From: Paramacrobiotus metropolitanus
Taxonomy: Eukaryota; Tardigrada; Eutardigrada; Parachela; Macrobiotidae
Reading direction: 5' to 3'
Length of the DNA: 64,000 bases
Assembly (NCBI RefSeq): GCF_019649055.1
Contig: NW_026570221.1
Coordinates: 1,860,001-1,924,000, forward strand
Shown piece after piece: positions 22,433-32,950 of this stretch. A program made the translations under genes and the position numbers. The stretch's first letter is position 1; each line of letters opens with the position of its first letter. Below the pieces are notes generated by a model. It had not been told where the DNA came from, ran no database searches, and saw nothing but the letters and a program-made list of their open reading frames with translations.

Positions 22433-22860
22433 TATATGCACTTACTCTTTCTTGCTATTTTTGTGAGCAGTTTATCTTGCATTTAGCTCATCTAAACGAT
22501 CTAATGATGTAGCACTCGCAATTTCGAACAGAAAGCAGCAGTTTTAGCAGCTCAGGAGCAGCTTGTTAAAAATTTTGAGATAAAACTGGTTCTGGTTTAC
22601 TGAACCTCTCAAGATGTTAAGTACCATAAGCTCGTCGTTTAATTACAGTGAATTAATTCTGCTTGATGCGTAGTCAAGTGCAAGGGTATCTCTGCAAATG
22701 CCCAAAAGATATACAGATATGCTTAAGGAACCTTTCGCAGTTTGCTTTCGCACAAAGAAACTTTGGTTGTACTGACTTGTTTTGTTCTCGTGACCCAGTC
22801 AAGATAGCGGCGAAACACAGCTCTTTCGGTTCAGGTATGCTATGCAGTTAATTTTCAAAG

Positions 22861-24009
22861 TCAAAAAATGCTAGTGTTTTGTCGGCCAAAGAATGGAGGA
22901 GCGAAGATGGAAACTACCACTCCAAGGAGACTAAGCATTTCCAGAAAACCAAACGCCTGAAAGATAAAACATTCACTTTGTATGTACTGATGTTTAACTG
23001 TCATTACAGTCACAGTTATTAATACTGGTTCATTGTGGTTGACACTCTGGCACAGTATTCTGCCATTCTGTACAACTAAAATGTCAGCTCTTTACCGTGC
23101 TAGCTTGCGCGGCGGAATATCCGTAGCCGATGTACCGAGTATTGGTGGCCATGCACGAAGAAGATACCAGTAAGAAGAAAGTCCAAAATGCAGAATGAAC
23201 TATTAGCTAAAAAAAACAACAGAAATTCAGGAATTTTGTCAACCCTACCAGACGTAAAGTAACGCCTTGTTTACACGTCTGTGAAGATGCTTCGAGACCT
23301 TCATAACCATAACTTCTTACTTCCTGACTGCATTATACGTACAAAACCGTGTTGCCAGTTTCGTTACTGGAAAACTGGTTTCTGTAAAAACCGAACGAGT
23401 CTAACGTTTACTTGCTTACTATGTACGCCATCACGGTGGATTTGATATTAAAGAATTTATCCAATGAGAAGACAGCAGCGGCTATGAAGATGGCCACGAA
23501 CAACCAGGAAGTAACTACGCAGAATTCATGGAAGATAAAGCTGTGCCAGCCAGCAACCCACCAGTTCTGCGTTTTCAGCGCTTCGGTACTGATAAGTCCA
23601 CAGAAGGCAAGAATCTGCATCAGAAGATGTCTACAACTAGAAGCTGCGATTTACATTCATTGGGCTGATGCGATACAACTCATATAATACGGCAAAAATA
23701 CTGCACAAATGATTAAGTATAAAAAAACTGATATTCCAAGTATACTGTATGTATACTGAATTGTCCGTCGTGGGTTTGAAACACTGAAGCCGGTTTCAGA
23801 AACATGGATATGGAGCAGCATAGACTGCCTCACTACATTTAGATGTTTAAAACATTTACCTCTGCCACTATTGTTAGAATTCCCGCGGGAGACTGGATGA
23901 ATCGCCTATTGATTGTTCCAACCTGCCGTGTTTCTGTGGTTGACGGAGGCGCAGAAATTGTGTAGCCCGGATTTATCGTCGAATTTTTGGAGTCCACGTC
24001 GGCCATCAT
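22861..24009 (-). CDS. MARVEL-like four-TM protein, array copy A, four exons, 183 aa
   Basis: Exons in coding order: 23860-24009, 23420-23614, 23096-23206, 22861-22956; every intron is phase 0 with GT-AG ends. The predicted protein has a hydrophilic N-terminus (MMADVDSKNSTINPGYTISA), then INRRFIQSPAGILTIVAE leading into TM1, TM2 around FHEFCVVTSWLFVAIFIAAA, TM3 LIVHSAFWTFFLLVSSSCMA and TM4 AFGFLEMLSLLGVVVSIFA. One helix or more per exon and short loops match the MARVEL/CKLF-like (CMTM, plasmolipin) architecture, a family linked to membrane apposition and vesicle trafficking (knowledge). It is one of five similar genes in a row, all on this strand. The molecular role is unknown. Confidence 0.75.
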
Positions 24010-24609
24010 TTTCGAAGTAAAATTTATCCAGATTCCAGAAGAATCTATACAGTCTCGCTGCTTCCCAAAGAGACTGCGCTAACGGCAGTTATAGTTTCAG
24101 ATTATTAGGTTCCCAGGTGGATAATACTGACTGTATGCTATATGCCCTTATCACTGCAGGAACGATAAGGAAACGTATTTACTCTTTTTTCGTCGCTCTT
24201 AGGTTAATCATATTGACTTCCTGGTCCGCATGGTGATTCTTAAGTTTGAGTCTTGCTCGGTACGAAGTTTTCATGAACATTTATCGAACATGTCAACCAT
24301 AATAATTACTAATCTAATCTGCGTACATATCAAGCGATATGCCGACATTCGGTGAGTAATTTCCTGATTTGATCTTATCACCACTTTTAAGACATGATCT
24401 GGGTGACTGTGATCTCATTACTAAACTAGATAGACTTGTCTTCAAAATGCACAAATTTGAGCGTACTAGCGTAGTAATCTCACTGTTGTAAAAAATGCCA
24501 GTTAACGGGTTTCTAACGTCGTCTGGCTTTGTCCATAAAAGTTAATTAAACCCCAGAATCAGGGCGTAGCAAACTAGATCTCGAGCATATATAGGATATG
24601 ATTATTGTA
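24010..24609. other. Spacer between array copies A and B
   Basis: About 600 bp holding the upstream region of copy A and the 3' flank of copy B. No coding sequence or repeat is evident. Confidence 0.4.
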
Positions 24610-25620
24610 TCAAAAAACAGCCATTGCCGGATTGGACTTGTACAGTATTGACGGAATGCATATGTAGATGACCAATCCTAACAAAGAGAGCAGTTCAAGG
24701 AAGCCGAATGTCTAAAAAAACACAAAAACAGCTTCATCTTGATTCTTTATAAGTTATACCAACCCAGGCTTGTAATTACCACGCGTATATAATGTCATAG
24801 TGCTGTAGGTACTTAAAACATGCAGTAGTAGTTGCGTTAAAAAAGTGTAAATTAAATTTGGTCAAATATAAATATGGGCGCAAATTATACATCACTTACG
24901 GCACTAAAATCCAGAGGCGATACCGTTAAATTATAAATGTATCCGATACTGGCCGCATAAGAAGACGATATCAAGATCAAAAATGCCCAGAAAGATGAGT
25001 GGATCAAGATCTACCAAAAATATCATTTTTCCAAAGGAAGTTGGGAGTATTTCAGCGAGCGGCAACACTGCGACTCAGCTTGGCAGTAGCAATAAATTAA
25101 GCAGTTCTTTGCACATATTGCTATCTGTGCACATAGAGCATGATAGAGGCATTCGCCGTGATTCGTGACCTTACCATGTTGGCCATGACTTTTGGGTGCA
25201 TTCCGAACCATTTATCCAGCGAAAATAAGGCTATGGCTAAAAGTGCGGACGAAAATAACCAGGAAGTAACCATGCACACTTCGTGATAAACAAATTTGGA
25301 ATTTTTACTCCAGAAAGTAAAATAGCCATCAGGACCGGCTTTGTGATCGTACTTGAAGATTTCCGCGCAAACGAATCCACAAAAACTGAAAATCTAAAAA
25401 TTACTTTTTAAATAGAATATCGTTTACCATGATTATGCAAGTTTGTAAGATATCTTACCACTGACAAAATTAATAAAATTCCGATCACCGACCTCAAAAA
25501 TGCTTTATTTAATTCGCCCACGCGACGCTCGGGAAGCTGACGTGAGTGCTTTTGATTCTCCACGCCGAAGACAGTACTGTGAAGAGATTGAGCATTCCCT
25601 ATCATTTTGGCATTGGGCAT
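24610..25620 (-). CDS. MARVEL-like four-TM protein, array copy B, four exons, 197 aa
   Basis: Exons in coding order: 25459-25620, 25175-25393, 24900-25010, 24610-24711, all joined in phase 0. The N-terminus (MPNAKMIGNAQSLHSTVFGV) is unrelated to copy A, but the membrane core matches: FLRSVIGILLILSV then IFSFCGFVCAEIFK (TM1), VYHEVCMVTSWLFSSALLAI (TM2), ILIHSSFWAFLILISSSYAA (TM3) and TFGFLELLSLLGLVIYICIP (TM4). Exon 3 is 111 bp as in copy A. The VxHExxxxTSW sequence before TM2 and SxFW in TM3 are shared by A, B and C and define this subgroup. TMs were judged by eye. Confidence 0.75.
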
Positions 25621-26169
25621 TTGTACTCAGAATCGGTTAATCAGCTTCAGGACTGTTTAACTGTAGCTGAAATCTCCAAGTACTTAATACAAACAGCTAA
25701 CCTTCCGTACTTAATATCTGTGTTATATTTCGGTATACTGTATGGGTGTGACACAATGCGAATGTTTGAGTTTCTGAAGTTTTCTTACTTCGTTTAATAT
25801 CCTCCGTTATTAGTAATGTTGGCCGTGACGGTAAATATTTATCCATAATGTGTTTCTTGCACTTAGTGTACCCGTATACAATAATATTCAAAAAGCAAAC
25901 GTGCAGCATGCGCCGTGTGTAAACAAGTTTCGTGCACGGTGACTGGTGAGTACCTGTTTATACTGGCATACCCCTCTAAACAAAAATTTTACAAGGTATG
26001 TGCGACTCATTACTCAGATATTTCCAAATTTTATTACGGAGCGCAACCTTCTTACAGAGTTATACTAAATATTTTTCTTGCAAATTCGCCAACAAAGAAC
26101 CTGGACAATGTCTGTTTTACTACGGCAGTTGTCAGAAAACAAAGACCAACGTTTTGGTACGGTTTAAAA
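25621..26169. other. Spacer between array copies B and C
   Basis: About 550 bp. An open frame on the plus strand (25915-26274) is a shadow overlapping the last exon of copy C on the other strand. I see nothing else. Confidence 0.4.
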
Positions 26170-27678
26170 TCAGTCAAACGAGGGTGCATGGAATTTGTTC
26201 ACCACGTGGAGCACGGTAATCACGGCAGCGCCAAGGAGGGCAAAACTTTCAAAAAATCCAAACGCCTAAGATAAAGAAGGTAAAGAAGAGACAGGTATCG
26301 TACGATTTTCCGATACTAAATTTTCTTTGATACACCGTACCTTAATTTACTGGAGTACGTGATGTGCAGTTTTATTATAACTTCATAAGTGTTCAAACAA
26401 ACGGTAAAAATAATAGCTTCATTCTTGAAATACATGGCATAGAACGGTGGTACTCGTAGAAACGTTGATTCTCAAGCCTGCACTTACTGCACTGGCTTCG
26501 TAGCCGGCAACGCTGACTCCGGCAAGGCTAGTGAAGGGCTTGAGTGCATTGGCATGGGTCGCGATTACACACGAGGAAACAAAAGTGAAGAAGCACCAAA
26601 AAGCGGAATGCCCAATTACCTTCGAAATCAAACACAACATACAGTATTTCAAGAAGATTAAACATTTCATTTCAGAAACTTGTCAATCGAAATTCTGGCT
26701 TAAACTTTATTCTTTAAATAGTCTTCGGCGCAAGTACTCGTACAATCTGTAATGCACCTGTCATCGTTATAATTAGTATGCAATTCGTGCTATAATTCTG
26801 GCGCGCATTTTAAAAAAAGTACGTATGTATACTTGAGCGATACCGTGGACATTGTAGATTATGACAAAAAGTGATTTGCAACAACTCGACATGCGCGAAA
26901 TCATTCGAGCAATAACGTACAATAAAATTCATCGTGGATTCCGTCAATCCCAGCATGTTGTGCACAGAAAACCCGGCAAAAACAATAAAGATACTCAGGA
27001 ATATCCAGGATGTGATGACGGAAAACTCATGGAAAGCCACTTGACTAGCGCGCCAGCCCACGGGTTGTGACACAGTTGATTCAACGCAGATCATGGCAAT
27101 AAGTGCGCAAACCTAATATAAAAAAACGAAAGGTAAACCAATCAAACTGATGTTCTTTCCTGCTTTTTTTCATCCTGACTTAGATCCCGATTAGCTGTGC
27201 GGGAGAAAGAGAAGAGGGGGGAAAGAAGAAGGGACTTGCTTTAATTAGTTTTGATCACATTATAGTAAGTGCTATTTTAAAACAAGAATGATTAACCTTG
27301 CAGTACCAATATAATCATACATATCCAGTTTTTTAATGCACGACATAGAATAAATACTCAAATAAATTTTTATTGTGCGTACACATGTCTCCAGGTACCG
27401 AAATATTTGAATAGACCGCTCCAGCGTTAACAAAACAGATATTCTGGGCATACAGATATAATGTATGCTGCGCTGGTTTTTGTGAAACGTTAAAAACAAA
27501 AAGAAAAGAAACAGACTGAACTTACCATAGCGACAACCGTGCAAATACCGCCAATACTGGTAAAATAACGCCTATTAAAACCGATTCCTCCAGCCGATCG
27601 CGAGGCCGGCATGGCCGCTGCGGGCGGAGGGTAGCCGCCATTGAAGGACCCACCAGATGGAGGCATTTCCGCCATCAT
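26170..27678 (-). CDS. MARVEL-like four-TM protein, array copy C, four exons, 190 aa
   Basis: Exons in coding order: 27526-27678, 26921-27112, 26488-26619, 26170-26265, phase 0 throughout. The N-terminus is glycine/proline-rich (MMAEMPPSGGSFNGGYPPPA), followed by FNRRYFTSIGGICTVVAM and CALIAMICVE (TM1), AFHEFSVITSWIFLSIFIVF (TM2), VIGHSAFWCFFTFVSSCVIA (TM3) and AFGFFESFALLGAAVITVLH (TM4). The NRR(F/Y) tetrad just before TM1 is shared with copy A. A proline-rich cytosolic tail before the first helix is common in MARVEL proteins. The donor of exon 2 is GTACGT, the weakest of the three. The start is the first of two adjacent ATGs. Confidence 0.75.
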
Positions 27679-28624
27679 TTCGAATTATTCTCGGATTAAT
27701 TAAAAGGGGGAGAACAAATAAGCAGATCAGTTGCGGTTTATTGAAGAACGCCAATAACACAAGCATCCATAGCGTATAAGACTATGAGCATTGCTAAACA
27801 TACACAAACTTTCCGGGCAGCTCCCATCTAACAATCTTATCACTTATATAACGCAAGACAAATATGACCTTTATCACCACACAGCTTTCTATCGCTATCG
27901 TTTGCATTGTGTGACGGTGAATGGGGATGGTAGTGCTTTACGGCTTTTAATAGCAAATGACAAATACAACATGATTTCCTCAATCCTAAAGTATAGTACG
28001 TAAAACTATGTATATATGGCCAGTGTCTGGTGTAAAATGTAGCATTTATAATTAATGCTGTTTGTATGTACGGTTAATTTTATGCCTGTTGTAGTACTTG
28101 CTGATTGCTGTAGACCAATATGGTGTTCTAGAATAATTATCTGTACGAGGTAGGCATAGTTATTCACTTTTAGGACTAACACTTTAGTGTGATTGTGGAG
28201 CTACCGGCTTCGCCAGAACGTATGCTGCGCAATACGCGCTTTGTAAATGCCATACTTTTTAATTACTAACTTACTATCAAGGTAGTGTTGATATGTTACG
28301 CGCACGGGCAGAGTAAGGTGTCATACTCTGCACTTATCTTAATTAAAATTTCTTGTTACTATTTTTTCCATAAACGAAATTTACAATGAAAATTTTCAAA
28401 GAAAAACACGTAATTAGTTCTTCAACAGTCATGCATGATCAATCACAATCCACTGACGCATCTGCTTTGTCGATGATCACGTCGGTACCATCGTAACATA
28501 TGCATCTCTGCAGTGGAGGTTGATATTGCAAGCTACTTTATCCGCACTCCCATCGGGAAGTTTATACAACTTTTTTGAAAAATAATTGCAAATTCGAAAT
28601 TCGTTTAGCTAGGTATATGAAATT
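27679..28624. other. Spacer between array copies C and D
   Basis: About 950 bp, AT-rich, upstream of copy C and downstream of copy D. No coding sense, no clear repeat. Confidence 0.4.
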
Positions 28625-29734
28625 TTATGTCTGATATGCATTTGTTTTAAATATTCCAATTCGGTCCAAGAGAAGAATGGCAACAGTAATTATTAAGCAT
28701 CCCATTTCACATAATCCGCACACCTAAAAATTATATCAACACTACGTCAAACACCCACAAGAAATAATTTTAGTTGAGAACATACTGTACAGATGCAATA
28801 CGACTGTGACTTAAATAACTAAGATCATGTACCGCGCCACCGGAAGTACAAAAGCGTGCGCCGCATTGCACTTAAACGTAAAAGCTGTGTACGTGCAACA
28901 TAGGTAGATAATTATTGTTACGCATAGGTAGATAATTAAAATTAATATATAAAATCTGCTAAAAAAAAACGCTTAACGGAAAAGCTGTGTACGTGCAACA
29001 TAGGTAGATAATTATTGTTACGCATAGGTAGATAATTAAAATTAATATATAAAATCTGCTAAAAAAGTGCCACCGCTAGTAAAGCGTAACTTTGGCATCA
29101 CTTACGCCGGAAGCCATAACCGTCTGCAGATCCACCTCCCTAGCACGTGAACTTGGAGTATCTTTGAAGAAAAAGTAGTGCCAACTTCGCGTAACCATAG
29201 CTGACGAGGACACCATTAAAAGAATTGTCCAGATAGCAGCATGAACAAGCGCCTACCAACCATAAAAAAGCGTCCGTAGGATTACTGCGCATTTAATTAA
29301 ATACAGTTAAGTTTATTAATAAAATTAAGTTTAATAATTTGGAAAACGGCATTCAGCTTACCACCATCTTCAGCATATTCCCGTTCATTTTTGTGTTGCA
29401 AGATAATATAACAATCGATGCAACGAATAATAACACCAGGGTAATGAATGAACCAATGACGTTTACTTCATGAAAAGTGTACATGGAGTATGTGAAGGTT
29501 AGCCAGAGATGCACGGTTGGTTCCTGTAGCCGGAAAATTTCGTAGGATATTATTCCCGCAAGGGCAAATAACTGCAACAAAAGTTTTCCTTAAGACAAAG
29601 TTCTTTTGCATAATTACGAATTTTGCTGAGGTCGAAGGGTTTATGTGAATTGTAAATGTGTAACATACCAAGGCCACAAACGTCATTGCGCCAGGAACCG
29701 TTAAGAGAAATCCATTGACTGCCGGCGGCCGCAT
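28625..29734 (-). CDS. MARVEL-like four-TM protein, array copy D, four exons, 173 aa
   Basis: Exons in coding order: 29669-29734 (only 22 codons), 29362-29571, 29106-29252, 28625-28723, all phase 0. The start MRPPAVNGFLLTVPGAMTFV runs straight into TM1, so this copy lacks the long cytosolic N-terminus of A-C. TM1 continues LFALAGIISYEIF; TM2 follows YTFHEVNVIGSFITLVLLFV; TM3 is ALVHAAIWTILLMVSSSAMV; TM4 is VCGLCEMGCLIITVAILLLD. The FHEV motif and VSSS in TM3 are kept, while TM4 starts VCGLCEMG instead of (A/T)FGFxE, which marks a second subgroup with copy E. Intron 3 contains a 100-bp tandem duplication. Confidence 0.75.
28881..29066. repeat. Tandem direct duplication, 100-bp period
   Basis: The 86 bases at 28881-28966 recur without change at 28981-29066, separated by 14 bp, inside intron 3 of MARVEL-like copy D. 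Each unit itself contains the word cataggtagataatt twice. The exact identity means the duplication is recent or is maintained. Confidence 0.9.
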
Positions 29735-31212
29735 TCTTATAGATTACAGATAATGTCGACTACTTTTCCATAAAACCAGAAAAGAAAAACGACCCAAGAA
29801 AAAATAATGAGATTAATTTTAAGTTACAAAAATTGTTTTGTACATGGAAGTGTAAGAGAGAGAAAATGGTCAGTTCAGAGGAAACATGCAGTAACGCGTT
29901 GCGCATTTTGTGGTGCAAAACCGTCGACTTCCGGTTCATGCCACAGCAGGTTGAACTGTGACGCAATATGCGTTTGCCGAAGTTCAGTTACTGCAACGGT
30001 GTTCTATGTTGATTTACCGCTGAAGGCCTGAAACGATAATAAACGCGTAATGCATGTGAAATCTGAATTTACTGCAATCTTATCTATCATGGCCTTGTAA
30101 GATTTAAGCAGCAAGAACAGCTGATAACTGAAGTAGAATATTATCTGTTCGGCTATTGCCGTGGCTGTAGAGCGCGCCAATGATTTGATTCATCTGTTGT
30201 ACTGAAATACATACTAAATAGCACATATATGTTGTAGTACATATATGTTGTAGTACATTATTTTCTATATGTTGTAGTACATTACCATATTAATGTGCGC
30301 ATCCAGTTGCATTCTCCAAGTTAATAATCCTTTGTTACAATACTTACGCTTAGAGGAAGCGCGTAATTATAAAACCACTTTATTTTAACGGAATAAAATG
30401 AGTGTCTGTATGATTTGACAAGAAAATTACTGCAAAACCAGAAAATCGCAACCACAAAACACTTTGAAAAATATCTGTGTAAAAACAACAACGATGAAAA
30501 ACAGAAAAATAATTTCTGCTGTGGTATTTTGCAACTGAATTGTACTACGCCGTGGATGCCGTACCGCCGCAAAGTCCCAATTAATGACATCATCGCGTAC
30601 ACAAAAACCGGTTCTGACAAGAACGCACGCATGTTTTGTAAGAAGAGATGTATACCAACAACAAATCTGATCATCTGAACATTCCATAATTTTTCCACAA
30701 TGCAATGTACACCGACACGCTAATATACAACAGGATGGTTACTTATTGCATTCCTTTTTTCAGCATTTCGGTTCAGAATATTTTGGTCTTTTGCTGACTG
30801 AAGCTTGTTTTCATTACAAAAGACTGGTGACGGAGAGATCAGTACGATAGGAATAATTACCGTAAATAATCTATCCTACCGACCTACTCAACGACCGAGT
30901 ATGAGCTGGTATCTCAATGTGGCATAGCTAAGTCTACGAATCTACGCGAAGCGAGAACTGCATCTCCGACGATATTTTAATTCTGAACTCCGAAACTGCC
31001 AAAACTCGTAATGAGAGAACTGACGACCTAAAATACTGCCACTCACGGACTTATATAGACACGGCGCATCCGTGTAGAAACAACCAAAAGTAAATCCGGA
31101 AACAAAAGAGAAACGATCGAGAAAGTACAGCGAATAATGGAAAGTACGAGTAAAGATATATAGAAGTACGTACTACGCTGCTACTGTACACCATATTCCG
31201 TCACTGGCAATA
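29735..31212. other. Spacer between array copies D and E, with short tandem repeats
   Basis: About 1.5 kb. At 30223-30283 a 16-bp unit (acatatatgttgtagt) occurs twice in tandem and a third time in part after 12 bp. A minus-strand open frame at 30321-30698 is hydrophobic but shows no match to the neighbouring families and no splice signals that would extend it; I do not call it a gene. Confidence 0.4.
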
Positions 31213-32222
31213 TCATGCATGATAATCTTCGCTGCCCATGCAAGCGTTTGTCTTCATTCCCGTAAGAAAAGGAATGCTCACTAATATTAGGCATCCCATT
31301 TCACATAATCCGCACACCTAAAAAACGAGAAGTATTGTATGATACACATACTATTTTTAGCTGCTATTGTAAAAGCTGACTCGCAAACTTGAAAATGTTT
31401 GCGAATCAGTCAGCGCAGAGTGGCAACGCAGGGTAGAGCAGGATTTTTGTCAAGAAGGAAGTAATTATACGATGGAAAAGCAAATAGTAAGTAAAAGTAA
31501 TGGAGAAAGAGACACAAAAGTAAAAGCAAAGTTAACGACGAGACGCAGGAGTGTGTGTTAGAGGAGTGACTATGACATAACACTGAATTCTGAGCGTGTG
31601 ATAGTGACCTTTTGTTAAGCTGTCGCATAACGCCGTTTAGTCTGAAAAACACTAAAACTTACACCCGATGCCTTTATAGCTTCCAGATCAGTTGACCCAT
31701 ACGTGTGCCAGTTAGGCGTCACCATTACCGAAGATGACACCAACAATAATACCGTCCAGATGAGTGAATGACCGCCAAGCTTTGAATCAAAACGCAAACA
31801 TTATCAGTTAAACAGCAAGAGCTTGTTGCAAAATCGGTGCTCGCTCACCAGGACCTTCCCACAGCCTCGTGAGCCCGAAGATCCATTTGTACACATAAAT
31901 ACGGCCCATCCTACTAGTATGAGAAACAGCATTACGCAGGATGCAATGAAATTGACTTCATGAAAGGAGTAGATCGGGTACGATGAGGTCAGTGCCAAAT
32001 GTAAATCCGGATACTGGAATCGGAAAACTTCATACGAAATCACTCCAGCAATAGAAAACAACTGCAACACAGAACGGTTGACTGTATCAGTTAAAATAGA
32101 CTAACATCCAGCAGACCGAGTTCACTGTTTTTCGAAATCAACCGTTCTTGATTTACCCAGGCTAAAAACATTATTATGCCGGGACCTGTTGACAGGCATC
32201 CAGCCACCATCAACTTGTGCAT
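31213..32222 (-). CDS. MARVEL-like four-TM protein, array copy E, four exons, 166 aa
   Basis: Exons in coding order: 32157-32222 (22 codons, as in copy D), 31849-32061, 31663-31779, 31213-31317, all phase 0. The protein begins MHKLMVAGCLSTGPGIIMFL, continues LFSIAGVISYEVFRFQ, then YSFHEVNFIASCVMLFLILV (TM2), GGHSLIWTVLLLVSSSVMVT (TM3) and VCGLCEMGCLILVSIPFLTG (TM4). It is the closest relative of copy D: same exon-1 length, same SYE(I/V)FR motif after TM1 and nearly identical start of exon 4. It lies at the upstream end of the array, next to the alpha-arrestin gene on the same strand. Confidence 0.75.
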
Positions 32223-32950
32223 TTTGTAGGCAGAAATGAAATTCCAGGTGCAAATGCTGCACGATATCGATACGCACTGTCTAAAAGCGTAAATTGATCT
32301 GTGCTGTGAGGAGGTATAAAAGGATAGAAATTCCTTTCAGCGCTGATGACAGAGAACCGAAGGGACCTTCTGTAGTAAGGCAGTTTGTTTCAGCAAGTCA
32401 CAATTGCTGCTTTTCAACTGTTGAGAAAAAAGCGTTAGGCCAGAACGGTCAGTACATTTATCGAGAGGGGTTTATACGTATCGAGACGTATTGATACATC
32501 TATCGAGAGGGATTTTTAAACCTCTAATAATCAAATAATTTACTACTACTACCATCCAGGATATAATTATGACTGCGGTAAATGGATGCAAAGAGATTGT
32601 TCGTCTCGGAAAGCCACATAAAAGAAAGTCTCGTCTCACTTTCTAATATTCGTTAACTGGTGCAAGTGAAGCGCGCTGCGAAACATAATATGCACTTATC
32701 TCGACTTCGGCTGATATGATGTCAGCGGTTTTCAGCTTTTCAATAAATGGATCGCCATTTACTATTTTCAATGCATGTTTATCATATACCAACCGAATTT
32801 TGATATTAATCATTTACCACACACGGTGTACCAATAGAGTTCATTGCTTGTGCTTCGTATAACTACTCAAATCGTGCAAGAAAATGTCAACAAAAACAGT
32901 CGTGCAACACGTCTGGTTACAAATGAATCCTAGAAAACAATCTGACAATT
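32223..32950. other. Intergenic between array copy E and the alpha-arrestin gene
   Basis: About 730 bp, AT-rich. The word atcgagaggg occurs twice near 32460-32510. No coding sequence is seen. Confidence 0.4.

Noticed and set aside
30321-30698. Hydrophobic minus-strand ORF of 125 codons in the MARVEL array
   Set aside because: No similarity to the array members, no splice context, and composition explained by AT-rich DNA.
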